This document shows positions 51,601 to 63,828 of a DNA stretch of 64,000 nt, piece after piece. The notes beneath the pieces were generated by a model. The model did no database searches and had not been told where the DNA came from. It saw only the letters and a program-made list of their open reading frames with translations. The position numbers and the translations under genes were made by a program. Every line of letters starts with the position of its first letter. Position 1 is the stretch's first letter. Source of the DNA: Ptiloglossa arizonensis (taxonomy: Eukaryota; Arthropoda; Insecta; Hymenoptera; Colletidae); the NCBI RefSeq assembly GCF_051014685.1, contig NW_027478710.1, forward strand, positions 372,001-436,000, given 5' to 3'.

Positions 51601-52881
51601 AAGGAATGGTTGAGAAACCACCAAAATTTTCGCTGATTTGATACTCGACACCAATAACCGGAATGGCCTAGGGGAAAAGTACACACACCATTGTAATCGG
51701 GCGAGTTTCTACTTTCAGATGCAACAGGAATTTCTCGTGTTCGTCAATCCGTTCGCGAGATATGGGAGTTTGAAGTTTAGGAATGGTTGAGAAACCATCA
51801 AAATTTTCGCAAGTCTGATACCCGAAACCAATAACTGGAATGGCCTAGGGAAAAAGTACCCATACCGTTGAAATCGGGCGAGTTTCTCCTTTCAGATGCA
51901 ATTGGAATTACTCGAGTTCGTCAATCAGTTTGCGAGATATGGGAGTTTGAAATTAAGGAATGGTTGAGGAACCATCAAAATTTTCGCAGGTCTGATACTC
52001 GAAACCAATATCTATAGTGGCCTAGGGGAAAGTACACACACCATTGTAATCGGGCGAGTTTCTACTTTCAGATGCAACAGGAGTTTCTCGAGTTCGTCAA
52101 TCCGTTTGCGAGATATGGGAGTTAGAAGTTAAGGAACGCTTGGGCAACCATCAAAATTTTTGCAAGTCTGATACCCGAAACCAATAACTGGAATGGCCTA
52201 GGGAAAAAGTACCCATACCGTTGAAATCGGGCGAGTTTCTCCTTTCAGATGCAATTGGAATTACTCGAGTTCGTCAATCCGTTTGCGAGATATGGGAGTT
52301 AGAAGTTAAGGAACGCTTGATAAACCATCAAAATTTCCGCAAGTCTGATACTCGAAGCCAATAACTACTATGGTCTAGGGGAAGAGTACACACACCATTG
52401 TAATCGGGCGAGTTTCTACTTTCAGATGCAAAAGGAATTTCTCGAGTTCGTCAATCCGTTCGCGAGATATGGGAGTTTGAAGTTAAGGAACGATTGAACA
52501 ACCATCAAAATTTTCGCAAGTCTGATACCCGAAACCAATAACTGGAATGGCCTAGGGAAAAAGTACCCATACCGTTGAAATCGGGCGAGTTTCTCCTTTC
52601 AGATGCAATCGGAATTACTCGAGTTCGTCATTCCGTTTGCGAGATATGGGAGTTTGAAATTAAGGAATGGTTGAGGAACCATCAAAATTTTCGCAGGTCT
52701 GATACTCGAAACCAATAACTATAGTGGCCTAGGGGAAAGTACACACACCATTGTAATCGGGCGAGTTTCTACTTTCAGATGCAACAGGAATTTCTCGAGT
52801 TCGTCAATCCGTTTGCGAGATATGGGAGTTAGAAGTTAAGGAACGCTTGATAAACCATCAAAATTTTCGCAAGTCTGATAC
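48645..52881 (+). repeat. 26-monomer HOR unit, second copy
   Basis: Partner of 44,049-48,285. Substitutions I noticed are T46,652 to A51,248, A46,667 to G51,263 and A47,415 to T52,011. That leaves the two copies at roughly 99.9% identity over 4.2 kb by eye. Every small indel, including the ATC deletion (about 49,671) and the 1-bp-short GGGGAAAGTAC monomers, is preserved, so indels and substitutions were copied together as one block. Confidence 0.93.
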
Positions 52882-53914
52882 TCGAAACCAATAACTACTA
52901 TGGCCTAGGGCAAAATTACACAAACCGTTGTAATCGGGCGAGTTCCTGCTTTCAGATGCAATAGGAATTTCTCGAGTTCGTCAAATCGTTCGCGAGATAT
53001 GGGAGTTTGAAGTTAAGGAATGGTTGAGAAACCATCAAAATTTTCGCAAGTCTGATACCCGAAACCAATAACTGGAATGGCCTAGGGGAAAAGTACACAC
53101 ACTATTGAAATCGGGCGAGATTCTACTTTCAGATGCATCTGGAATTTCTCGAGTTCGTCAATCCGTTCGCGAGATATGGGTGTTTGAAGTTAAGGAACGC
53201 TTGAGCAACCATTAAAATTTTCGCAAGTCTGATACCCGAAACCAATAACTACTATGGCCTAGGGGAAAAGTACACACACCATTGTAATCGGGCGAGTTTC
53301 TACTTTCAGCTTCGACAGGAATTTCTCGAGTTCGTCAATCCGTTCGCGAGATATGGGAGTTTGAAGTTAAGGAATGGTTGAGAAACCATCAAAATTTTCG
53401 CTGATTTGAAACTTGAAACCAATAACTACTATGGCCTAGGGGAAAAGTACACACACCATTGTAATCGGGCGAGTTTCTACTTTCAGATTCAACAGGAATT
53501 TCTCGAGTTCGTCAATCCGTTCGCGAGATATGGGAGTCTGAAGTTAAGGAATGGTTGAGAAACCATCAAAATTTTCGCTGATTTGGAACTCGAAACCAAT
53601 AACTGGAATGGCCTAGGGGAAAAGTACACACACCATTGAAATCGGGCGGGATTCTACTTTCAGATGCAACTGGAATTTCTCGAGTTCGTCAATCCCTTCG
53701 CGAGATATGGGAGTTTGAATTTAAGGAACGCTTGAGCAACCATCAAAATTTTCGCAAGTCTGATACTCGAAACCAATAACTACTAAGGTCTAGGGGAAAA
53801 GTGCACACACCATTGTAATCGGGCGAGTTTCTACTTTCAGATGCAAAAGGAATTTCTCGAGTTCGTGAATCCGTTCGCGAGGTATGGGAGTTTGAAGTTA
53901 AGGAACGCTTGAGC
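52882..53914 (+). repeat. Mixed monomers at the start of domain IV
   Basis: About six monomers. They begin with GGGCAAAATTACAC and GCGAGTTCCTGC (as at 40,720-40,760), then a CAGATGCATCTGG variant (53,131), CTTTCAGCTTCGACAGG (53,305) and GGGCGGGATTC (53,645). From about 53,580 the order of monomers matches 56,590 onward at an offset of 3,007 bp. No gene is present. Confidence 0.8.
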
Positions 53915-55937
53915 AACCATCAAAATTTTCGCAAGTCTGATACCCGAAACCAATAACTACTATGGCCTAGGGGAAAAGTACACACACCATTGAAATCGGA
54001 CGAGTTTCTACTTTCAGCTTCGACAGGAATTTCTCGAGTTCGTCAATCCGTTCGCGAGATATGGGAGTTCGAAGTTAAGGAATGGTTGCGAAACCATCAA
54101 AATTTTCGCTGATTTGATACTTGAAACCAATAACAACTATGGCCTAGGGGAAAAGTACACACACCATTGTAATCGGGCGAGTTTCTACTTTCAGATGCAA
54201 CAGGAATTTCTCGAGTTCGTCAATCCGTTCGCGAGATATGGGAGTTCGAAGTTAAGGAATGGTTGAGAAACCATCAAAACTTTCGCAAGTCTGATACTCG
54301 AAGCCAATAACTACTATGGTCTAGAGAAAGAGTACACACACCATTGTAATCGGGCGAGTTTCTACTTTCAGATGCAAAAGGAATTTCACGAGTTCGTCAA
54401 TCCGTTCGCGAGATATGGGAGTTTGAAGTTAAGGAACGCTTGAGCACCCATTAAAATTTTCGCAAGTCTGATACCGAAACCAATAACTACTATGGCCTAG
54501 GGGAAAATTACACACACCATTGTAATCGGGCGAGTTTCTACTTTCAGCTTCGACAGGAATTTCTCGAGTTCGTGAATCCGTTCGCGAGATATGGGAGTTT
54601 GAAGTTGAGGAACGCTTGAGCAACCATCAAAATTTTCGCAAGTCTGATAGTCGAAACCAATAACTGCAATGGCCTAGGGGAAAAGTACACACACCATTGA
54701 AATCGGGCGAGTTTCTACTTTCAGATGCAACAGGAATTTCTCGAGTTCGTCAATCCGTTCGCGAGATATGGGAGTTCGAAGTTAAGGAATGGTTGAGAAA
54801 CCATCAAAATTTTCGCAAGTCTGATACTCGAAACGAATAACTACTACGGCCTAGGGGAAAAGTACACACACCATTGAAATCGGGCGAGTTTCTACTTTCA
54901 GATGCAACAGGAATTTCTCGAGTTCGTCAATCCTTTCGCGAGATATGGGAGTTCGAAGTTAAGGAATGGTTGAGAAACCATCAAAATTTTCGCAAGTCTG
55001 ATACCCGAAACCAATAACTACTATGGCCTAGGGGAAAAGTACACACACCATTGAAATCGGACGAGTTTCTACTTTCAGCTTCGACAGGAATTTCTCGAGT
55101 TCGTCAATCCGTTCGCGAGATATGGGAGTTTGAAGTTAAGGAATGGTTGCGAAACCATCAAAATTTTCGCTGATTTGATACTTGAAACCAATAACAACTA
55201 TGGCCTAGGGGAAAAGTACACACACCATTGTAATCGGGCGAGTTTCTACTTTCAGATGCAACAGGAATTTCTCGAGTTCGTCAATCCGTTCGCGAGATAT
55301 GGGAGTTCGAAGTTAAGGAATGGTTGAGAAACCATCAAAACTTTCGCAAGTCTGATACTCGAAGCCAATAACTACTATGGTCTAGGGAAAGAGTACACAC
55401 ACCATTGTAATCGGGCGAGTTTCTACTTTCAGATGCAAAAGGAATTTCACGAGTTCGTCAATCCGTTCGCGAGATATGGGAGTTTGAAGTTAAGGAACGC
55501 TTGAGCACCCATTAAAATTTTCGCAAGTCTGATACCGAAACCAATAACTACTATGGCCTAGGGGAAAAGTACACACACCATTGTAATCGGGCGAGTTTCT
55601 ACTTTCAGCTTCGACAGGAATTTCTCGAGTTCGTGAATCCGTTCGCGAGATATGGGAGTTTGAAGTTGAGGAACGCTTGAGCAACCATCAAAATTTTCGC
55701 AAGTCTGATAGTCGAAACCAATAACTGCAATGGCCTAGGGGAAAAGTACACACACCATTGAAATCGGGCGAGTTTCTACTTTCAGATGCAACAGGAATTT
55801 CTCGAGTTCGTCAATCCGTTCGCGAGATATGGGAGTTCGAAGTTAAGGAATGGTTGAGAAACCATCAAAATTTTCGCAAGTCTGATACTCGAAACGAATA
55901 ACTACTACGGCCTAGGGGAAAAGTACACACACCATTG
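53915..55937 (+). repeat. 6-monomer HOR (1,061 bp), two copies
   Basis: 53,915-54,876 recurs as 54,976-55,937 at an offset of 1,061 bp (6 x 177 minus 1). The missing base is in the shared GATACCGAAACC variant (about 54,471 and 55,532). Both copies carry GAAATCGGACGAG with CTTCGACAGG, GGTTGCGAAACC, AATAACAACTATGG, GAATTTCACGAG and AGTCGAAACC. Differences include TTCGAAG against TTTGAAG (54,070 and 55,131) and GTCTAGAGAAAG against GTCTAGGGAAAG. Confidence 0.88.
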
Positions 55938-58900
55938 TAATCGGGCGAGTTTCTACTTTCAGATGCATCTGGAATTTCTCGAGTTCGTTAATCCGTTCGC
56001 GAGATATGGGAGTTTGAAGTTAAGGAACGCTTGAGCAACCATCAAAATTTTCGCAAGTCTGATACTCGAAACCAATAACTACTATGGCCTAGGGGAAAAG
56101 TACACACACCATTGTAATCGGGCGAGTTTCTCCTTTCAGATGCAACAGGAATTTCTCGAGTTCGTCAATCCGTTCGCGAGATATGGGAGTTTGAAGTTAA
56201 GGAACGCTTGAGCAACCATCAAAATTTTCGAAAGTCTGATACTCGAAACCAATAACTACTATGGCCTAGGGGAAAAGTACACACACCATTGTTATCGAGT
56301 GGGTTTCTACTTTCAGATGCAACAGGAATTTCTCGAGTTCGTCAATCCCTTCGCGAGATATGGGAGTTTGAATTTAAGGAACGCTTGAGCAACCATCAAA
56401 ATTTTCGCAAGTCTGATACTCGAAACCAATAACTACTAAGGTCTAGGGGAAAAGTGCACACACCATTGTAATCGGGCGAGTTTCTACTTTCAGATGCAAA
56501 AGGAATTTCTCGAGTTCGTCAATCCGTTCGCGAGATATGGGAGTCTGAAGTTAAGGAATGGTTGAGAAACCATCAAAATTTTCGCTGATTTGGTACTCGA
56601 AACCAATAACTGGAATGGCCTAGGGGAAAAGTACACACACCATTGAAATCGGGCGAGATTCTACTTTCAGATGCAACTGGAATTTCTCGAGTTCGTCAAT
56701 CCCTTCGCGAGATATGGGAGTTTGAATTTAAGGAACGCTTGAGCAACCATCAAAATTTTCGCAAGTCTGATACTCGAAACCAATAACTACTAAGGTCTAG
56801 GGGAAAAGTGCACACACCATTGTAATCGGGCGAGTTTCTACTTTCAGATGCAAAAGGAATTTCTCGAGTTCGTGAATCCGTTCGCGAGGTATGGGAGTTT
56901 GAAGTTAAGGAACGCTTGAGCAACCATCAAAATTTTCGCAAGTCTGATACCCGAAACCAATAACTACTATGGCCTAGGGGAAAAGTACACACACCATTGA
57001 AATCGGACGAGTTTCTACTTTCAGCTTCGACAGGAATTTCTCGAGTTCGTCAATCCGTTCGCGAGATATGGGAGTTTGAAGTTAAGGAATGGTTACGAAA
57101 CCATCAAAATTTTCGCTGATTTGATACTTGAAACCAATAACTACTATGGCCTAGGGGAAAAGTACACACACCATTGTAATCGGGCGAGTTTCTACTTTCA
57201 GATGCAACAGGAATTTCTCGAGTTCGTCAATCCGTTCGCGAGATATGGGAGTTCGAAGTTAAGGAATGGTTGAGAAACCATCAAAACTTTCGCCAGTCTG
57301 ATACTCGAAGCCAATAACTACTATGGTCTAGGGAAAGAGTACACACACCATTGTAATCGGGCGAGTTTCTACTTTCAGATGCAAAAGGAATTTCTCGAGT
57401 TCGTCAATCCGTTCGCGAGATATGGGTGTTTGAAGTTAAGGAACGCTTGAGCAACCATTAAAATTTTCGCAAGTCTGATACCGAAACCAATAACTATTAT
57501 GGCCTAGGGGAAAAGTACACACACCATTGTAATCGGGCGAGTTTCTACTCTCAGCTTCGACAGGAATTTCTCGAGTTCTTCAATCCGTTCGCGAGATATG
57601 GGAGTTTGAAGTTAAGGACTGGTTGAGAAACCATCAAAATTTTCGCTTATTTGAAACTTGAAACCAATAACTACTATGGCCTAGGGGAAAAGTACACACA
57701 CCATTGTAATCGGGCGAGTTTCTACTTTCAGATTCAACAGGAATTTCTCGAGTTCGTCAATCCGTTCGCGAGATATGGGAGTTTGAAGTTAAGGAATGGT
57801 TGAGAAACCATCAAAATTTTCGCAAGTCTGATACTCGAAACCAATGACTGCTATGGCCTAGGGGAAAAGTACACACACCATTGAAATCGGGCGAGATTCT
57901 ACTTTCAGATGCATCTGGAATTTCTCGAGTTCGTCAATCCGTTCGCGAGATATGGGAGTTTGAAGTTAAGGAACGCTTGAGCAACCATCAAAATTTTCGC
58001 AAGTCTGATACTCGAAACCAATAACTACTATAGCCTAGGGGAAAAGTACACACACCATTGTAATCGGGCGAGTTTCTCCTTTCAGATGCAACAGGAATTT
58101 CTCGAGTTCGTCAATCCGTTCGCGAGATATGGGAGTTTGAAGTTAAGGAACGCTTGAGCAACCATCAAAATTTTCGCAAGTCTGATACTCGAAACCAATA
58201 ACTACTATGGCCTAGGGGAAAAGTGCACACACCATTGTTATCGAGTGGGTTTCTACTTTCAGATGCAACAGGAATTTCTCGAGTTCGTCAATCCGTTCGC
58301 GAGATATGGGAGTTTGAAGTTAAGGAATGGTTGAGAAACCATCAAAATTTTCGCTGATGTGATACTCGAAACCAATAACTGGAATGGCCTAGGGGAAAAG
58401 TACACACACCATTGTAATCCGGCGAGTTTCTACTTTCCGATGCAACAGGAATTTCTCGAGTTCGTCAATCCGTTCGCGAGATATGGGAGTTTGAAGTTAA
58501 GGAACGCTTGAGCAACCATCAAAATTTTCGCAAGTCTGATACTCGAAACCAATAACTACTAAGGTCTAGGGGAAAAGTGCACACACCATTGTAATCGGGC
58601 GAGCTTCTACTTTCAGATGCAACAGGAATTTCTCGAGTTCGTGAATCCGTTCGCGAGATATGGGAGTTTGAAGTTAAGGAACGCTTGAGCAACCATCAAA
58701 ATTTTCGCAAGTCTGATACTCGAAACCAATAACTAGTATGGCCTAGGGGTAAAGTACACACACCATTGTTATCGAGTGGGTTTCTACTTTCAGATGCAAC
58801 AGGAATTTCTCGAGTTCGTCAATCCGTTCGCGAGATATGGGAGTTTGAAGTTAAGGAACGCTTGAGCAACCATCAAAATTTTCGCAAGTCTGATACTCGA

Positions 58901-60044
58901 AACCAATAACTACTAAGGTCTAGGGGAAAAGTGCACACACCATTGTAATCGGGCGAGTTTCTACTTTCAGATGCAACAGGAATTTCTCGAGTTCGTGAAT
59001 CCGTTCCCGAGATATGGGAGTTTGAAGTTAAGGAACGCTTGAGCAACCATCAAAATTTTCGCAAGTCTGATACCCGAAACCAATAACTACTATGGCCTGG
59101 GGGAAAAGTACACACATCATTGAAATCGGACGAGTTTCAACTTTCAGCTTCGACAGGAATTTCTCGAGTTCGTCAATCCGTTCGCGAGATATGGGAGTTT
59201 GAAGCTAAGGAATGGTTGCGAAACCATCAAAATTTTCGCTGATTTGATACTTGAAACCAATAACTACTATGGCCTAGGGGAAAAGTACACACACCATTGT
59301 AATCGGGCGAGTTTCTACTTTCAGATGCAACAGGAATTTCTCGAGTTCGTCAATCCGTTCGCGAGATATGGGAGTTCGAATTTAAGGAATGGTTGAGAAA
59401 CCATCAAAACTTTCGCAAGTCTGATACTCGAAGCCAATAACTACTATGGTCTAGGGGAAGAGTACACACACCATTGTAATCGGACGAGTTTCTACTTTCA
59501 GATGCAAAAGGAATTTCTCGAGTTCGTCAATCCGTTCGCGAGATATGGGAGTTTGAAGTTAGGGAACGCTTAAGCAACCATTAAAATTTTCGCAAGTCTG
59601 ATACTCGAAACCAATAACTACTATGGCCTAGGGGAAAAGTACACACACCATTGTTATCGGGTGGGTTTCTACTTTCAGATGCAACAGGAATTTCTCCAGT
59701 TCGTCAATCCGTTCGCGAAATATGGGAGTTTGAAGTTAAGGAACGCTTGAGCAACCATCAATATTTTCGCAAGTCTGATACCCGAAACCAATAACTAGTA
59801 TGGCCTAGGGGAAAAGTACACACACCATTGTAATCGGGCGAGTTTCTACTTTCAGATTCAACAGGAATTTCTCGAGTTCGTCAATCCGTTCGCGAGATAT
59901 GGGAGTTTGAAGTTAAGGAATGGTTGAGAAACCATCAAAATTTTCGCAAGTCTGATACTCGAAACCAATAACTGCTATGGCCTAGGGGAAAAGTACACAC
60001 ACCATTGTAATCGGGCGAGTTTCTAGTTTCAGATGCAACAGGAA
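55938..60044 (+). repeat. Recurring monomer cassettes of domain IV
   Basis: 56,590-57,500 repeats the order of 53,580-54,500 (offset about 3,007 bp). Around 59,100-59,520 the same group of variants appears again: GAAATCGGACGAG, GGTTGCGAAACC, ACTTGAAACC, GAAGCCAATAAC and ATGCAAAAGG. The CAGATGCATCTGG variant occurs at 55,967 and 57,912, and TTATCGAGTGGG at 56,293, 58,230 and 58,770. All sequence is satellite; short open frames at 57,076-57,273 and 59,199-59,396 are monomer periodicity. Confidence 0.8.
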
Positions 60045-61420
60045 TTTCTCGAGTTCGTGAATCCGTTCGCGAGATATGGGAGTTTGAAGTTAAGGAACGC
60101 TTGAGCAACCATCAAAATTTTCGCAAGTCTGATACTCGAAAGCAATAACTACTATGGCCTAGGGGAAAAGTACACACACCATTGTTATCGGGTGGGTTTC
60201 TACTTTCAGATGCAACAGGAATTTCTCCAGTTCGTCAATCCGTTCGCGAGATATGGGAGTTTTAAGTTAATTAACGCTTGAGCAACCATCAAAATTTTCG
60301 CAAGTCTGATACCCGAAACCAATAACTACTATGGCCTAGGGGAAAAGTTCACACACCATTGTAATCGGACGAGTTTCTACTTTCAGCTTCGACAGGAATT
60401 TCTCGAGTTCGTCAATCCGTTCGCGAGATATGGGAGTTTGAAGTTAAGGAATGGTTGAGAAACCATCAAAATTTTCGCTGATTTGATACTCAAAACCAAT
60501 AATTGGACTGGCCTAGGGGAAAAGTACACACACCGTTGTAATCCGGCGCGCTTCTACTTTCAGATGCAACAGGAATTTCTCGAGTTCGTCAATCCGTTCG
60601 CGAGATATGGGAGTTTGAAGTTAAGGAACGCTTGAGAAACCATCAAAATTTTCGCAAGTCTGATACTCGAAACCAATAACTACTATGGCCTAGGGCAAAA
60701 TTACACAAACCATTGTAATCGGGCGAGTTTCTACTTTCAGATGCAACAGGAATTTCTCGAGTTCGTCAATCCGTTCGCGAGATATGGGAGTTTGAAGTTA
60801 AGGAATGGTTTAGAAACCACCAAAATTTTCGCTGATTTGATACTCGACACCAACAACCGGAATGGCCTAGGGGAAAAGTACACACACCATTGTAATCGGG
60901 CGAGTTTCTACTTTCAGATGCAACAGGAATTTCTCGTGTTCGTCAATCCGTTCGCGAGATATGGGAGTTTGAAGTTTAGGAATGGTTGAGAAACCATCAA
61001 AATTTTCGCAAGTCTGATACCCGAAACCAATAACTGGAATGGCCTAGGGAAAAAGTACCCATACCGTTGAAATCGGGCGAGTTTCTCCTTTCAGATGCAA
61101 TTGGAATTACTCGAGTTCGTCAATCCGTTTGCGAGATATGGGAGTTTGATATTAAGGAATGGTTGAGGAACCATCAAAATTTTCGCTGGTCTGATACTCG
61201 AAACCAATAACTATAATGGCCTAGGGGAAAGTACACACACCATTGTAGACGGGCGAGTTTCTACTTTCAGATGCAACAGGAATTTCTCGAGTTCGTCAAT
61301 CCGTTTGCGAGATATGGGAGTTAGAAGTTAAGGAACGCTTGAGCAACCATCAAAATTTTCGCAAGTCTGATACCCGAAACCAATAACTGGAATGGCCTAG
61401 GGAAAAACTACCCATACCGT
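60045..61420 (+). repeat. Segment shared with the 26-monomer HOR, 13.8 kb away
   Basis: The monomer order here follows 46,249-47,620 (and therefore 50,845-52,216). It includes CGAAAGCAATAAC (60,138 against 46,344), TTATCGGGTGGG (60,185 against 46,390), ACTCAAAACCAATAATTGG against ACTCGAAACCAACAATTGG, CGACACCAACAACCGG (60,844), and AACTATAATGGCC with the 1-bp-short GGGGAAAGTAC (about 61,210). Substitutions are clearly more frequent than between the two tandem 26-monomer copies, so this is an older relationship. Confidence 0.8.
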
Positions 61421-62567
61421 TGAAATCGGGCCAGTTTCTCCTTTCAGATACAATAGGAATTTCTCGAGTTCGTCAAATCGTTCGCGAGATATGGGAGTTT
61501 GAAGTTAAGGAATGGTTGAGAAACCATCAAAATTTTCGCAAGTCTGATACCCGAAACCAATAACTGGAATGGCCTAGGGAAAAAGTACCCATACCGTTGT
61601 AATCGGGCGAGTTTCTACTTTCAGATGCAACAGGAATTTCTCGAGTTCGTCAATCCGTTCGCGAGATATGGGAGTTCGAAGTTAAGGAATGGTTGAGAAA
61701 CCATCAAAATTTTCGCAAGTCTGATACTCGAAGCCAACAACCGGAATGGCCTAGGGGAAAAGTACACACACCATTGTAATCGGGCGAGTTTCTACTTTCA
61801 GATGCAACAGGAATTTCTCGAGTTCGTCAATCCGTTCGCGAGATATGGGAGTTTGAAGTTAAGGAATGGTTGAGAAACCATCAAAATTTTCGCTGATTTG
61901 AAACTTGAAACCAATAACTACTATGGCCTAGGGGAAAAGTACACACACCATTGTAATCGGGCGAGTTTCTACTTTCAGATGCAACAGGAATTTCTCGAGT
62001 TCGTCAATCCGTTCGCGAGATATGGGAGTTTGAAGTTAAGGAACGCTTGAGCAACCATCAAAATTTTCGCAAGTCTGATACTCGAAACCAATAACTACTA
62101 TGGCCTAGGGGAAAAGTACACACACCATTGTAATCGGGCGAGTTTCTCCTTTCAGATGCAACAGGAATTTCTCGAGTTCGTCAATCCGTTCGCGAGATAT
62201 GGGAGTTTGAAGTTAAGGAACGCTTGAGCAACCATCAAAATTTTCGAAAGTCTGATACTCGAAACCAATAACTACTATGGCCTAGAGGAAAAGTACACAC
62301 ACCATTGTTATCGAGTGGGTTTCTACTTTCAGATGCAACAGGAATTTCTCGAGTTCGTCAATCCGTTCGCGAGATATGGGAGTTTGAAGTTAAGGAACGC
62401 TTGAGCAACCATCAAAATTTTCGCAAGTCTGATACCCGAAACCAGTAACTACTATGGCCTAGGGGAAAAGTACACACACCATTGTATTCGGGCGAGTTTC
62501 TACTTTCAGATTCAACAGGAATTTCTCGAGTTCGTCAATCCGTTCGCGAGATATGGGAGTCTGAAGT
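61421..62567 (+). repeat. Near-consensus monomers
   Basis: Six to seven monomers close to consensus, with few diagnostic variants: ACTTGAAACC (61,902), TTTTCGAAAGTCTG (62,242, also at 56,226) and TTATCGAGTGGG (62,308). The part at 61,940-62,400 resembles 55,938-56,400. No HOR boundary could be fixed by eye. Confidence 0.78.
61925..62101 (+). repeat. Alternative monomer type with AACGCTTGAGCAACC
   Basis: This monomer is nearly the same as the type monomer except around bases 119-131, where AATGGTTGAGAAACC is replaced by AACGCTTGAGCAACC. The change destroys the 6-bp dyad. Monomers of this type are the majority over much of 31,000-64,000. In 1-24,000 the dyad type and a hybrid form (AACGCTTGAGAAACC) dominate, for example near 3,484 and 4,548. 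The tail CTACTAT most often goes with this type. Confidence 0.9.
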
Positions 62568-63640
62568 TGAGGAATGGTTGAGAAACCATCAAAATTTTCG
62601 CTGATTTGATACTCGAAACCAATAACTGGAATGGCCTTGGGGAAAAGTACACACACCATTGAAATCGGGCGAGATTCTACTTTCAGATGCAACTGGAATT
62701 TCTCGAGTTCGTCAATCCCTTCGCGAGATATGGGAGTTTGAAGTTAAGGAACGCTTGAGCAACCATCAAAATTTTCGCAAGTCTGATACTCGAAACCAAT
62801 AACTACTAAGGTCTAGGGGAAAAGTGCACACACCATTGTAATCGGGCGAGTTTCTACTTTCAGATGCAACAGGAATTTCTCGAGTTCGTGAATCCGTTCG
62901 CGAGATATGGGAGTTTGAAGTTAAGGAACGCTTGAGCAACCATCAAAATTTTCGCAAGTCTGATACCCGAAACCAATAACTACTATGGCCTAGGGGAAAA
63001 GTACACACACCATTGAAATCGGACGAGTTTCTACTTTCAGCTTCGACAGGAATTTCTCGAGTTCGTCAATCCGTTCGCGAGATATGGGAGTTTGAAGTTA
63101 AGGAATGGTTGAGAAACCATCAAAATTTTCGCTGGTTTGATACTCGAAACCAATAACTGGAATGGCCTAGGGGAAAAGTACACACACCATTGAAATCGGG
63201 CGAGATTCTACTTTCAGATGCAACTGGAATTTCTCGAGTTCGTCAATCCCTTCGCGAGATATGGGAGTTTGAAGTTAAGGAACGCTTGAGCAACCATCAA
63301 AATTTTCGCAAGTCTGATACTCGAAACCAATAACTACTAAGGTCTAGGGGAAAAGTGCACACACCATTGTAATCGGGCGAGTTTCTACTTTCAGATGCAA
63401 CAGGAATTTCTCGAGTTCGTGAATCCGTTCGCGAGATATGGGAGTTTGAAGTTAAGGAACGCTTGAGCAACCATCAAAATTTTCGCAAGTCTGATACCCG
63501 AAACCAATAACTACTATGGCCTAGGGGAAAAGTACACACACCATTGAAATCGGACGAGTTTCTACTTTCAGCTTCGACAGGAATGTCTCGAGTTCGTCAA
63601 TCCGTTCGCGAGATATGGGAGTTTGAAGTTAAGGAATGGT
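62568..63640 (+). repeat. 3-monomer HOR (531 bp), two copies
   Basis: The trimer of GAAATCGGGCGAGATTC, CTAAGGTCTAGG with AAGTGCACAC and TTCGTGAATCC, and GAAATCGGACGAG with CTTCGACAGG is repeated at an offset of exactly 531 bp (for example 62,657 and 63,188). The second copy ends where GGTTGCGAAACC (63,640) replaces GGTTGAGAAACC. The same ordered variants occur at 53,630 and 56,640, so this trimer is a local amplification of the domain IV cassette. Confidence 0.86.
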
Positions 63641-63780
63641 TGCGAAACCATCAAAATTTTCGCTGATTTGATACTTGAAACCAATAACTACTATGGCCTA
63701 GGGGAAAAGTACACACACCATTGTAATCGGGCGAGTTTCTACTTTCAGATGCAACAGGAATTTCTCGAGTTCGTCAATCC

Positions 63781-63797
63781 GTTCGCGAGATATGGGA
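63781..63797 (+). other. CENP-B-box-like element of the type monomer
   Basis: GTTCGCGAGATATGGGA (monomer bases 87-103) has TTCG and the central A of the CENP-B box core in the right spacing, and GGG of the CGGG part. Only the C is replaced by T (8 of 9 core positions). The element is present in nearly every monomer; common variants are GTTTGCGAG, GTTCGCGAC and CTTCGCGAG. It overlaps the TCGCGA palindrome. Binding by any protein is not shown. Confidence 0.5.
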
Positions 63798-63812
63798 GTT
63801 TGAAGTTAAGGA

Positions 63813-63828
63813 ATGGTTGAGAAACCAT
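63813..63828 (+). other. Dyad symmetry, 6-bp stem with GAGA loop
   Basis: ATGGTT-GAGA-AACCAT is a perfect inverted repeat (63,813-63,818 pairs with 63,823-63,828). In RNA the loop would be a GNRA-type tetraloop. Many monomers of domain I keep all six pairs. CCACC variants lose the outermost pair, and the AACGCTTGAGCAACC type loses the stem. Short dyads of this kind are a known feature of many centromeric satellites; a role here is inference. Confidence 0.65.
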
